Shown piece by piece: positions 12,651-24,876 of a DNA stretch of 64,000 nucleotides. The DNA is taken from positions 109,744,585 through 109,808,584 of the forward strand of contig OZ025239.1 in assembly GCA_964019155.1 (NCBI GenBank), in the 5' to 3' direction. The stretch's first letter is position 1; each line of letters opens with the position of its first letter. The notes under the pieces are model-generated. The model saw only the letters and a list, made by a program, of their open reading frames with translations. It searched no databases and was not told the DNA's origin. The translations under genes were made by a program, and so were the position numbers. The DNA comes from Osedax fenrisi. Taxonomy: Eukaryota; Annelida; Polychaeta; Sabellida; Siboglinidae.

Positions 12651-12688
12651 CAAGACCTCCTATAACCTCGAGGTTATAGGAGGTCTTG
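12651..12688. mobile_element. palindromic micro-element, copy 2 (38 bp, perfect)
   Basis: A perfect 19+19-bp palindrome: CAAGACCTCCTATAACCTC and its exact reverse complement. It is flanked by ATAATAG on both sides (12644-12650 and 12689-12695). Removing the palindrome and one ATAATAG restores a continuous RT reading across the site (DHII to VYDNNIEIVDTFIFL), so this is an insertion with a 7-bp target duplication. Confidence 0.93.
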
Positions 12689-13167
12689 ATAATAGTATAT
12701 GATAACAATATCGAAATCGTTGATACATTTATCTTCCTGGAAGTTCTTTTTTACAAATGATGGATTTACCGATAAGGAGCTATGAAGAAGGCTGGAAATG
12801 GGAAAATGTGCCATAGGAAGTCTGAAACGTATATTCAAAGACAGAGGCATTAGACTAATGACAGCAATAATGATTGTTAAAACACTAGTATTTCCAATTA
12901 TCCTTTATGGAGCAGAAACCTGGACTATCAAAAAGTCAGATAGAAAAACAATTGATGCTTTTGAACTATGGTGCTGCAGGAAACTTCTCGGAGTTAAATA
13001 GATAAGAAGAGAAATACTGAGATAATTGACATTATACAACCTAAAAGAACGCTCGAATCCAGAATTATCAAGGCTGCTCTATCTTTTTTCGGACACGTTG
13101 TTAGATCAGATATGATGGAATTGCAAATGATGCTAGGAAGAATGGAAGGTCGGCGAGGAAGAGGCAT

Positions 13168-13175
13168 ACCACATT
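13168..13175. repeat. 8-bp target-site duplication, left
   Basis: ACCACATT, identical to 15273-15280, flanking the hAT element. Confidence 0.95.
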
Positions 13176-13994
13176 CAGAGATGGGCAGTATCGCCGATAT
13201 ATTATCGGCGATACATTATCGCCGATACTTTATTATCTAATATCACTATCTATTATAGAAATTACTAAAGTATCGATATCTGTATCTATTAAAGCTAAAA
13301 TTGTATCTAATATAGGTATCTATTATAATAGAGTATTAAATTAAATGTATTTTAAATATACACGCATCATTGAATTGGTGAATTCATTGGTACTTTATTT
13401 AAATAAAAGAATTAAAAACCTATATAATAATTATATAAAATATTATTTGATGTACTTTTAATATTCAACTATAATTGTTTACATATAAAATAATTTGTTA
13501 TATTTAATGTTGATGATTCATTGGTGCTTTGTTTTGAATAATCAAAAACATATTTAATAATTATATAAAATATTATTTGATGTATTAATGTCCTAATTTT
13601 AATATTTTACTATAATTGTTTCATATTTATATTTAATATATAACATCAAATAATAATAATGATAATTATTAATACATATTACCTGGGAGTACATAATACA
13701 TTATTATTAATAATACTATTTAGTTTTTCAGTGGACAATGTTTTACTAATAATTTCATAAATATTCTTTGTTGTTATTATATTATTTTATAAAATTGATA
13801 TATCCATATATTGAATATATAATATAATTTATAATATAACCGCTGATATTCCCGAATATAACCTATAATATAATTTATATACCGTATTGTATACATTTAT
13901 AAAAGTTTATGATTTATTTTGTTATAAGATTTCAATCGTACAACATTAATTTAAGTATACAGCATAATACTATATATATACTTATACAAATGAT

Positions 13995-14165
13995 ATGTCG
14001 AATTTATCTGATTTAATAAATTCTGGAAAAGTAAAGCCAACACAATGGACTTCATCAGTATTGATAACTTGCAATAAGTATTTTTCAGTGATAAGCAGTG
14101 AACAAGATAAAGTGAAATGTAAATGCTTAATCTGCAGAAAAGATACAATCAAGTATTATCCCTGA
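13995..14165 (+). pseudogene. hAT transposase, N-terminal part with half of a BED-type zinc finger
   Basis: A 56-codon frame, ATG to TGA. It reads like the start of BED-finger hAT transposases, with a WTSSV stretch followed by CKCLIC, the Cys-x2-Cys half of a BED finger. The His pair expected downstream is missing. The next transposase text overlaps at 14123 in another frame and corresponds to a much later part of the protein, so the central region has probably been deleted. Confidence 0.65.
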
Positions 14166-14912
14166 ATAAGGATAAATTACCAAAACTCATGATGGAGCTA
14201 ATATTACCTCTATTTAATATAAATGATATATTATTTTTAGAAGAATATTTAATGTGTGTCGAACCCATTGCTGTGGCTTTAGATAAACTGCAAGGTGAAT
14301 TCGGTATATATTATGGTGTTTTACTTCCAACATTATTTGCCACCGAAAAGTATGTAGAAAAACGTTATCATAATACGAATATAGAATTATTTAAACCTTT
14401 GGTAAAAGTGATCGATGATGGTCTTACGAAGAGATTTTATTCAATTTTAAATTTAGTAGATGCTGATTTTGCAATAATTGCAACATTTATCCATCCATAT
14501 TTCAAATTGAAATGGATAACAATTAAAAAAGAATTTAATAACGAACATATTCATTTAAAAGTTAAAGGTTTGCTAAATAAAGCATTACTTTCTATAGATA
14601 AACATACAGTCAATGAAGATAACAATGAAGATATTGATGACAAGAACAATTTTTTTCAATTTGCAAATATTTATAAAGAAAATCCACTTGATTTATTTCT
14701 AAAATCGGATAATAACAGCATAGAACAAATATTCATAGTAATGATTTAATTAAACAAATATTTATTAAATTTAATACACCATTGCCTTCTTCTGCACCTA
14801 TAGAGAGGCTTTTTTCATATGCTGGGCAAATCAATAACCCGAAAAGAGGTCGTTTGACAGATTTAAATTTTAGCAATCTGGTAATATTAAAATCCAATTC
14901 TCATTTATTTTA
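14123..14912 (+). pseudogene. hAT transposase, C-terminal part
   Basis: The frame at 14123-14749 (208 codons) contains hAT-like blocks such as LPTLFATEKYVE, DADFAIIATFIHPYFKLKW and NNFFQFANIYKENPLDLFL. A frameshift near 14745 moves the continuation to another frame, where the hAT C-terminal dimerisation signature appears (FNTPLPSSAPIERLFSYAG, then PKRGRLTDLNFSNLV) up to a TAA near 14912. It is a fossil and cannot make a complete transposase. Confidence 0.85.
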
Positions 14913-15272
14913 ATTTGTATTATATTATTATTATTATTTTATATTCATTATATTATTATTATTTCGTTTATATTGTAGGTTTATCCTAAATATTTATACT
15001 TTGCTATGCTTAATTATTTGATCTAAATGAATTTAGTATAATTTACTATAATACTTTTATAATAAAATAAATTTAAAATGTCTATAATTGATATATAATA
15101 AATATAAATGTATTTATAATTTATTTTATAAAAAGTATCTAAATACCTGTATCGGTATCAGTATCTATTATAAAGTTTCTAAAAATATCAGTAGCAGTAT
15201 CTATTATATAAATTATTCAAAATATTTTATCAGTATCTAATATAGATTTTTTTTGAAATTTGCCCATCTCTG

Positions 15273-15280
15273 ACCACATT
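15273..15280. repeat. 8-bp target-site duplication, right
   Basis: ACCACATT, identical to 13168-13175. Confidence 0.95.
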
Positions 15281-15420
15281 GCACTTGGCTAGACAATATA
15301 CAAAAATATCTCTCTAAAGATATTATGAATCTCCGACTAGATGCTAGAGACAGAGCCGGATGGAGAATAGCTACCATGGACGTCGCCAGGGGTCGGTTTC
15401 GACTCGACGGCACAAGGTAA
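15273..15420 (+). pseudogene. LINE 3' end after the hAT insertion
   Basis: The LINE resumes after the right duplication: LHLARQYTKISLKDIMNLR and then DARDRAGWRIATMDVARG ending in LDGTR and a stop near 15418. Joined over the transposon it follows RRGRGIPH (about 13150-13172), the typical C-terminus of endonuclease-RT LINEs. Confidence 0.85.
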
Positions 15421-15426
15421 CAAGGT

Positions 15427-15485
<59 letters not shown>

Positions 15486-15587
15486 TACATATAATATGTA
15501 TATATAACTGATAGAGCCGGATGGAGAATAGCTACCATGGACGTCGCCAGGGGTCGGTTTCGACTCGACGGCACAAGGTAACAAGGT

Positions 15588-15633
<46 letters not shown>

Positions 15634-15657
15634 ACATATAATATGTATATATAACTG
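15352..15657. repeat. about 150-160-bp tandem duplication of the LINE tail
   Basis: The block from AGAGCCGGATGGAGAATAGC through the stop, a GTAACAAGGTAAGG stretch, a long (AT)n and GTTACATATAATATG is present twice, offset by 161 bp. The copies differ mainly in (AT)n length and a TGTGTG interruption. Both end TATATAACTG; the second runs straight into the SINE. Confidence 0.9.
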
Positions 15658-15947
15658 CCTGTGTGGCTCAGTGGCTAAGGCGCCAGACACACAAGCAGTA
15701 GGCCGCGGGCTCGAGCCTCGTCCGGACCATTAATTAATTTTATAAAATTTGTCTTAAAATATTATTTAGAAGTGATCTTATATAATTGTGTATAAATAAA
15801 TGATCGGCTCTCGTTAAAACCATGGATGCCTTAACACGAGAGCGGCTTCGAAGGGACATTAGAGCCATATATGGTTATAAGTGAAAACTTCATCTAAGTT
15901 CCTGGATGGGATGAAAGGACTCCACCAAATAAAAATAACAATAACAA
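15654..15947 (+). mobile_element. tRNA-derived SINE, copy 1
   Basis: The head CTGCCTGTGTGGCTCAGTGG carries an A-box-like TGGCTCAGTGGC; a degenerate B box is GGGCTCGAGCC near 15707. A body of about 210 bp follows, shared with the copies at 24877 and 25570, and includes GCGGCTTCGAAGGGACATTA and GATGGGATGAAAGGACTCCA, ending in an A-rich AATAACAATAAC tail. The acceptor stem does not close like a functional tRNA. Confidence 0.9.
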
Positions 15948-17339
<1,392 letters not shown>

Positions 17340-17700
17340 ATATTGAACATTAGAGACAAAAGTTGATGAAGCATATAAACGTATGCACAGAGATTCACCA
17401 AACAAGTCGTGGAGAGACCACGTTACAAATAAGGAGTTGTACGGCGAAATTCCAAGAATAACAGATACAATACGCGAACAACGACTGAGGTTCTCCGGTC
17501 ACTGCTAGAGAAGCAAAAGCGAAGTAGTGAGTGAAGTATTAATCTCTGGAATTCACAACACGGACGGCGGTCTCGAGGCAGGCCTATGAACAAATATGTA
17601 GACCAATTAAGAGAGGATACGTTGTCCACACATGAGGAACTACCGATGGCGATGCGTTATAGAGAGGAATAGAGGAAACGTGTAATGAACTGCTCGACCT
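17340..17700 (+). pseudogene. LINE 3' end, second family
   Basis: Plus-strand text with stops and frameshifts: DEAYKRMHRDSPNKSWRDHV, then NKELYGEIPRITDTIREQRL, then RFSGHC and, in shifted frames, RSKSEVVSEVLI and the expected EDTLSTHEELPMAM-like block. This is the C-terminal region of a LINE reverse-transcriptase polyprotein family widespread in invertebrates (RFxGHC...SK motif). It ends with a short GATA-type tail at about 17705-17722, a usual way for such LINEs to end. Only the 3' 350 bp are present, consistent with 5' truncation. Confidence 0.8.
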
Positions 17701-17722
17701 GCTATATAGATAGATAGATACG

Positions 17723-18783
17723 TAGATATAGCGATATTTTATAGCTATAGTTTATAGATATTTTAGTTTATTGAGTATTAAATATACATAAAAAATGACA
17801 TTAAACAATACTTTGAAATGAGGCAATAAATGAAGAAAAAAAAGAACAGTGTAGGACACAAGAGTACATAAGAGAAGATAAACGTATACAGAAAATTAAC
17901 TTATATATTATAGAAAGTACTATAATAATCTATAGAAAGTACAGGTTTAATTAATAATTAATATGCATAGTATAGTTGACGATATTATAGCTGGTTTTTT
18001 ATCTGCGACGTCTCAACTTTCGGATAAGGGGAAACCAATTCCTATGTCATGAGAATATTCTAGAGCCAGTAGGATGAATACTAACATTCCTACTCCCTAT
18101 AGGAACATACCGCAGATCACACAAATCTACAACACTTATCATAGTTATGCCACAACGACAGAGTTAATCCAACATATATAGGGTTAATATAGGGTTAAAC
18201 CAACATATCTAGAGTTAATATAGGGTTAAACCAACACACCACTACTATAGTAGGGGATAATCATCTCATCTATATACCTCATATGAGGGAACAAACTAAA
18301 GATAAGATAAATATAACACAAATATTGATAAATAAATATAGTGTATACCCTATTATATATAAATCCGTCATACCTACCCCATATATGGGGTAGGATAAAC
18401 CCCCTCTATAAATATGTGGGGTAGGATGACGATAATAATAATAATAAGGGAATATTTAAAAAACGAGATGTAATAAATTAAGTACTTTATAATGATTTTA
18501 ATGGAAACCGAATATAGATGTACGACATACAATGTACGACGTACTTTGTACGTCGACGTACAATGTACAATGTACAATGTATGACATCGTATACACCGTA
18601 TACATACGTCGTACATTGTACGTGACGTAACATCGGTGGGCAGCGAATCGGTTGACACCCACTATTGCCGAAGTAATTCAGGTGTGTATTCGTTCTACAC
18701 GGAATATATATTATATTTTGGGTAGGCCATTAAATATATATTTCTGTATACGTATACTATTTTGTATATATATATTGATATAT

Positions 18784-18833
<50 letters not shown>

Positions 18834-19498
18834 TGAAACTCGTATTATCACTGAATAAATCTCAAAAATTAGATTATATAAGTAAAGTGTGTCAATTTAA
18901 TATATATATATATATATATAGTGTGAGAATGGTAGATTGGGAAAGGTATTTCCTACTCGCATTACTATGCATTTCATCGATACCAATTCGAGTTCCCAAT
19001 TGGTATCCAATTACTGATATCATCGAGTGTATTTTGCAGCAAAAACTTTGGTTTAATTTAATTTAAACGATTATGGAAATTTAGCATTATCTGCAAACAG
19101 AGATTTATTTATCGAATTATGTATTAATACATAATTATGTTAGGGAAATAATTGTTATAGATTATATATAGAAATTGACCAATAACTGATCCTTGCAGAA
19201 CACCATATATGACCTGTTTATAGTTGAAAAGTATCATTAATTGTATTATATCAGACAATAATTTTCAAAGAATTTGTCAAAAATAGTTTTATTTAAAATT
19301 TGTTAACAATTTTAAGTATTCTGTAAAATGGGAGGATTTTTTCAACTGGAGGAAAGATAATTTATTTGCCATTTTAAATAATTTGAGAGGCTCAGTAGGG
19401 AAAAGATGGGTAATGTGGCCACTTTTAGATAATGTTGTATAACTTTATAAATATGAGTTCTACTTCGATAATTTGTTCAATATACGTTTAGATACGCA
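17723..19498. other. non-coding DNA
   Basis: Contains short direct repeats of TATAGGGTTAAACCAACA at 18175-18240, inverted GTACGTCGACGTAC / ACATTGTACG words at 18525-18620 and (AT)n at 18785-18830 and 18899-18920. No gene recognised. Confidence 0.5.
18525..18626. repeat. ACGTAC/TGTACA palindromic cluster
   Basis: About 100 bp of overlapping self-complementary words: ACGTACTTTGTACGT, GTACGTCGACGTAC, TACAATGTACAATGTACA and GTCGTACATTGTACGTGACG. No mobile-element ends are visible. Confidence 0.7.
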
Positions 19499-20418
19499 GG
19501 GGAAAGTAAACTAATACGGATATTTTGACAATAAATGGTCTTAACATTTCATGACACAATATTTTTATTCAAAAATTACAATTTATCAATATTTTATGAT
19601 TATAGGTATTATTGTGATTTTAAAATTTTATTTAATCTGTTAATTTCATAGATAACGGGGGTGTCCGTATTCCGTACCCATGTCCGAATACGGACACCCT
19701 ATGTTATAATACAGACACCCTATATAGGACACCCTACCACTATAGTAGTAGGTATAGTTTATCTATAGATAAACTATATATTATTGATGAATCAATCATA
19801 CAAATTACAATTACATTATTTATAATTATTAATGTATTCTAATTTAATTAGTTAATAATTTATTTATTTTTATTATTTTTTTAATTAATAATACAATTTA
19901 AATATCTAAATAATAAAATTTTTAAATTTATCTTTATTGGTGGTGTTGATATTATAACGTACGCGATTTTTATGAAAATCAGAATATTTCATACGCTTCG
20001 CGCTGATTGGTTATAGGGTGTCCGTATTAAGACATATAGAGTGTCCTTATTAGGGACTTATATGACCTCTGTATATATGCTTATAACTTTATGAATATTT
20101 GATAACAAATAGAGAAATTATATATATAATTTTTAGAATGATTTATTTTTTCAGAATATATTGTTATATTTTATATCGATACATTTGTATATTCTTGAGA
20201 AGGTCTTCTTTTAAGTTGAATTTTGTTTTCATCAATTTAAAAACGTAATAAAAAAATCAGTTTATTGGATATATCAGCAATATTTTGAATAATAACAAAA
20301 TAAAAAATATTTTTTTAGACTATTTATATAATTATGAATATTTTATTAATTAAACATTTTTTTGTAGGATTTATAGTTCCTGAGATACCGAGAGTGTCCG
20401 TATTCGGTTACTTTCCCC
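19499..20418 (-). mobile_element. GGGGAAAGT / ACGGACA TIR element, copy 1
   Basis: Begins GGGGAAAGTAAACTAATACGG and ends TTCGGTTACTTTCCCC. Inside, GTGTCCGTATT and its complement recur in a central cluster (19660-19735) and near the ends. Homologous over its full length to 28450-29373, 30132-31047 and 55356-56281, which run the other way. No protein-coding frame, so non-autonomous. Confidence 0.9.
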
Positions 20419-22275
20419 TATAGATATTATTGTGATTTTAAAATTATATTTAATCTTTTTATCCACTAGATAAAGGGGATTTCCGTATTCGGTACCCATA
20501 TCCGAATACGGAAACTTTATATACCACTAGATAAACTATATATGATTGATGAACCAATGAGATAAATTACCATTACATTATTTATAATTAATCTTATGAA
20601 TAATGTAATATAATTTAATTAGTATTTAATTTATTAATTTGTATTATTTTTGTTATTAATAATATAAATTAATTATCTAAATAATAACATTTTCAGATTT
20701 AGCATCATTTGTGTTATTAATATTATAACACCCTCGAATTTTTTGAAAATCAGAATAGTTTACACCTTGCTCGCATATTGGTTATATATACCATATAGGG
20801 TGCCCTTATTAAGACATCTAGAGTGTCCGACGGACAACATTGTCCGTATTAGTAACGTATATGACCTCTAGATATACACTGTTAGAAAAAAGAGTGTTCT
20901 ATACCACCGAAAAAGAGTTTTCCAAGTGTCCCTGTATTAGAACTCTTTTCGAGCATTAAGCAAATAGAAAACTCTTTTGAAAAAGAGTATTCTAATTTTT
21001 AATAAATATAAAAACTCTTTACCAAAAGAGTATTCTAGCTTTTAATAAATATAAAAACTCTTTACCAAAAGAGTTTTCTAACTTTTAATAAATATAAAAA
21101 CTCTTTACTAAAAGAGTTTTCTAGCTATTAATACATATAAAAACTATTTACTAAAATATTATTCTAGCTATTAATATGTTAAGTTGTTGATGTAGTTTTA
21201 AATATAAAATAAAATATTAAAATAAATATTAGTATCTTAGTGTAGTAAATAGTATCGTAACATGAAAGTATTAACTCGTATATTACAATATATTATATAA
21301 TTTCATTTCAATTAGATTAAAACTTAAATTCAATAATAATAAAATTGTAATATTGAATACAATATTTAATCAATATTCAATTGATACATATTCAATATCG
21401 AGCAATTATTCAACATGAATTGTATTATCAATATAATTATGATACAAGTTGTAGTTGATAATTTAGAAAAATGTATAGGATACTTAAATAATTTAAGTTT
21501 TTAAAAAAAATATTTTATTTATTAAACAGTATATTAACTAAATATACAATTAAAAAAATAATTAATAATTAATTTTGATAAACAACAATATAATAAATAT
21601 AATAAAATAAATAAAAGGTATAATATGTTATTTGTTCTATATTAAATAATTAATATAACTTTAATATAAGTAATATTTACATCAATTCTACAGAAAAGAG
21701 TATTCTACATTATAAAAAAGAGTATTCTACATTATAAAAAAAAGAGTTTTCTAAATTGTAAACGCTGGAAAACTCTTTTGGTAGTTTTTATATCTGTTAT
21801 GATATGGAATACTCTTTTGTAGAGTATTTGGCCGTATTAGTAGGAAACTAGATAGAAAACTGTTTTTAAATAAAGAGTTTTCTAGATTATAAAAAAAAGA
21901 GTTTTCTATATTTTAATAAACGCTGGAAAACTCTTTTTTTTTGACAGTGTATGCTTATAACTTAATTAATATTTGATAACAAATATATAAATTATGTATA
22001 TAATGTTTAGAATGCTTTAGTTTTTGATAATATATTGTTATGTATCGATACATTTGAATATTCTTGAGAAGGTTTTAAGTTGACATTTTTTTCCATAAAT
22101 ATAAAAACATAATAAAAAAATGAGTTTATTGAATATAGAAGCACTATTTTTAATAATTAAAAAATAAAAAATACTTATTTAGACTATTTATATAATTATG
22201 AATATTTTATTTATTACCATTTTTTGATATATTGTTTCTGAGATAACCAGAGTGTCCGTATTCGGTTACTTTTCC
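20419..22275 (-). mobile_element. GGGGAAAGT / ACGGACA element, copy 2, truncated and interrupted
   Basis: Follows copy 1 directly but lacks its first ~100 bp (begins at TAGATATTATTGTGATTTTA). It is interrupted by another element at 20877-21949 and ends at TTCGGTTACTTTTCC. Intact relatives provide the empty site for that insertion. Confidence 0.85.
20877..21949. mobile_element. CACTGTTAGAAA TIR element with AAAGAGTTTTC array (1073 bp)
   Basis: Ends CACTGTTAGAAA and TTTTTGACAGTG, each flanked by TA. Related elements read AGATATATGCTT at this spot, while here it reads AGATATA-element-TATGCTT, so a TA was duplicated on insertion. Inside the left arm AAAACTCTTT and AAAGAGTTTTC recur about a dozen times, including tandem ~43-51-bp units at 20960-21165, and they recur again in the right arm at 21690-21940. 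No coding frame. Confidence 0.88.
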
Positions 22276-22777
22276 ATTATTTTTTAATTATTTTTTTTGT
22301 ATCCAATTAGATTCTAACTGTTCTATTTAACATATTAAAATTATCAATAAATATAATTTGTTCTATTTTCGATTATTTTTCTTTTATTTTTTACGTTAAC
22401 TGTAACACTTTTTAATTTATTTAATTTTAAATTTCATATTATTCTTTATTTATTTCTATAACGTATGTTATCGTTTAAAAATATGTATACTTAATAGGTA
22501 CTACCTACTTTCGATTATATATGTTGACTATATATTGACTTAAATAAATTATTAATCAATCAATAAATGTTAAATATTAATTATTCTAGCAGTAAACTGC
22601 GATTTAATTGTTAATTATTTTGAAATTTAATTTTTATAGAAAAGTATTAAATTAAAAATATATTTATTGTGGTCAATTTTTCCATAATAAAAATAGGACG
22701 CATTCTTTATTATACTTAAATTATCTATAATTACTATATATATATATATATATATATATATGATATGATATCAAATT
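22276..22777. other. AT-rich non-coding DNA
   Basis: Nothing recognised apart from (AT)n at 22736-22761. Confidence 0.6.
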
Positions 22778-22849
22778 TTCATCCCATCCAGGAACTTAGA
22801 TGAAGTTTTAACTTATAACCATATATGGCTCTAATGTCCCTTCGAAGCC

Positions 22850-22852
<3 letters not shown>
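22778..22852 (-). mobile_element. SINE 3' fragment
   Basis: CATCCCATCCAGGAACTTAG through CTTCGAAGCCG matches the 3' body of the SINE copies. It stops at GGCTTCGAAG and gives way to (AT)n, so the tRNA head is missing. Confidence 0.85.
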
Positions 22853-22922
<70 letters not shown>

Positions 22923-22939
22923 GTATATATATAACATGT

Positions 22940-23309
22940 TCTCTACAATGTATAGTTGCTGAGACACGATAAGTGTATCGTTATTCGTCACCTGTCGGGG
23001 TGTGCGTACACTTTCACCTACATCTTCTGACATAGGCTCGTATCGCTATCTATTACATCATACCCACTTATCTATGTGCATCGGTTACCGCCTGTAACTA
23101 GTGCTCGTTCTCGTAGCGCGGGTAATTTTAATAAGTATTATATTATAAGTTAATGTTTCTAGTAACTTCTTTACTCTCAACGAATACTTTATCTCACGCA
23201 TCATCATTTGCTTGCATCCCTGTTTCTACGAAGTCATCTTCAAAGTTCATAAGAGTAGAATACTTTTGATCGCTATCCATACCACTATCTATTAAATGAT
23301 CCGTAACTA
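22940..23309 (-). pseudogene. degenerate copy of a dispersed acidic ORF
   Basis: On the minus strand 23143-23304 aligns with the open frame at 42274-42435 almost base for base, but its start is ACG and a TGA interrupts it after NDDA. Beyond it the minus strand continues with protein-like text in one frame (SEDVGESVRTPRQVTNNDTL at about 23028-22969), absent at the other locus. It is probably the remains of a transposon-encoded or duplicated gene; the family is unknown. Confidence 0.55.
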
Positions 23310-23507
23310 AATATAACAACCATTTCTATATTAATCTACAAACGATTATATATATATATAATTATCACCATTTAATAATAATAATATTTTAAAATAAAAT
23401 CAACATTTCTCACCGTGTGAAACTTCAGCGGCGTACTATTAAGTCAACGATAAGTTATTCTGCATACCAGGATACTACCTATAGGTACTATAGTATACTA
23501 CCTATAG

Positions 23508-23545
23508 CAAGACCTCGTATAACCTCGAGGTTATAGGAGGTCTTC
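23508..23545. mobile_element. palindromic micro-element, copy 3 (38 bp)
   Basis: CAAGACCTCGTATAACCTC and GAGGTTATAGGAGGTCTTC, inverted with two mismatches. Flanked by CCTATAG (23501-23507) and ACTATAG (23546-23552), 6 of 7 identical. Confidence 0.8.
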
Positions 23546-24719
23546 ACTATAGCATGGACTCCACGCCGTGGAGTATAGGTAGGCCTACTTCACTTCCAAA
23601 ATACTTTATTTAATTACCGATCGATAGCAGGAATATTAAATCTTTACACTTTAATACCTATCTACAATATAGTATATATATACTATATTGTATATATTAT
23701 AATATATATTATAATTATATTCTTGTCCGATTGATCAAATATGTATCGTTTCTATTTATTTTTTATTTTATTAATTTTGCTCTTCGTTTTTCCGTATTAT
23801 TATAAATTATATAATATAATTTATCTATAAAGTAAGTAGGTAATATAATAATATATTATCAACATAGTATATTATTATTTATATTTTTAATTGTATGCAT
23901 CCCATTTTCACTAATGTATTACAAATTGTAATGCGTTACAATTATATTTAGCTTTTTAACTATTCCATATAGTAAGGCTTTAAGATATTATAATTGTAGG
24001 AATCTGTATAATTTTGTGTAGGAATAATATCTGTATAATTTTGTATAATTTTTTTTGATATTTATAAATATAAATAAGTTAACAACCTATTAGTTATATT
24101 TCATCAATGTATATTTTTTTTATAACTATCACCGTTTTCCGAATATTTCCGCATTAACCAAAACCCCCGCACTGACCAAAACCCCCTAACGTCCCCTAAT
24201 AGTAACATTTGCGGTTAGATATATTGGGTTATCTTATAAGTTCAATTGATTATAATTTAAAATATTACAATCTATTTATATATACCCATATATGGGTTTA
24301 ATAATTAATATGTAAATAATGTTTATAATCTATACGACTTGACATTATTTTTCTAATATATAATAAATAAACTCTCACAATATGGTTTATAAGAGAATAG
24401 CAATGGGGGCATTATAATGTTGTTAATATATCCATTTTGTTAGATATATGTATACATTCGATATAACTAACATATATGTAAGTATTACAAAAGTAAGTGG
24501 TAGGTAGGTATATATATAACTATATTATATAGTGATTATTATATAGTCTATATATAGTCTATATATATATATATAACTTTTCTACGAAATTGACTAACTC
24601 TTGAAAAATATTACAATATTATGTATTCTATAATTGGTCTAAAAAATGGCATATGCATTCAATAGTGATCTAGGAGATATTGTAGTAATTAATTTAAAAA
24701 TTGTATTCTATAGAATAAT

Positions 24720-24768
24720 TTGTAAAAAATAATTTGTCATATATGACAAATTATTTTTTTTACAAATA
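24720..24768. repeat. near-perfect AT palindrome
   Basis: TTTGTAAAAAATAATTTGTC and its complement meet at ATATAT, giving arms of about 22 bp. A candidate cruciform; no target duplication seen. Confidence 0.8.
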
Positions 24769-24876
24769 TAACCAATCTGGATATTACAAAAAGGATATTC
24801 TCAAATAGTATTCCCAAATCTGTATAACAATTAACGTTTTGTATTAGAATAATATTTATAAAATATTTAGATATAA

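Larger units (their letters stand above)
11821..13175 (+). pseudogene. LINE reverse transcriptase, sense segment (first part)
   Basis: The plus strand opens with NDGIPIEFLKSGG and runs through conserved RT text: SIYVPIYKNGDKKECGNYR, FICFIDYKKEFDCVDH (the F-DYxKxFD catalytic block with Glu for the usual Ala), and VVRQGCILSPLIFN. The frame breaks near 12465. The catalytic YADD box follows in another frame (RYADDTTLIAGTKDD near 12500) and then the C-terminal text AETWTIKKSDRKTIDAFE at about 12912-12965. It resembles the endonuclease-RT non-LTR elements common in invertebrates (RTE/CR1-like); the exact clade is not settled. A 38-bp palindrome interrupts it at 12651 and a hAT element at 13176. Confidence 0.92.
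13176..15272 (+). mobile_element. hAT-superfamily DNA transposon, 2097 bp
   Basis: The terminal inverted repeats CAGAGATGGGCA (13176-13187) and TGCCCATCTCTG (15261-15272) are exact complements. A perfect 8-bp duplication (ACCACATT) flanks them, the hallmark size for hAT elements. Subterminal copies of GTATCTATTATA-like words occur at both ends (13235-13330 and 15135-15245), and TATCGCCGATA palindromes lie near the left end; both are plausible transposase-binding sites. It carries a broken transposase gene and interrupts a LINE. Confidence 0.95.
23310..24876. other. AT-rich non-coding DNA
   Basis: Contains a palindromic micro-element at 23508 and a separate AT-rich palindrome at 24720-24768; otherwise no feature. 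Confidence 0.55.

Noticed and set aside
12457..12708. 83-codon minus-strand frame
   Set aside because: Antisense shadow of the YADD region of the LINE reverse transcriptase.
15657..15727. tRNA gene
   Set aside because: A and B boxes exist, but the acceptor stem does not pair properly and the same head recurs with a fixed ~210-bp body, so it is a SINE.
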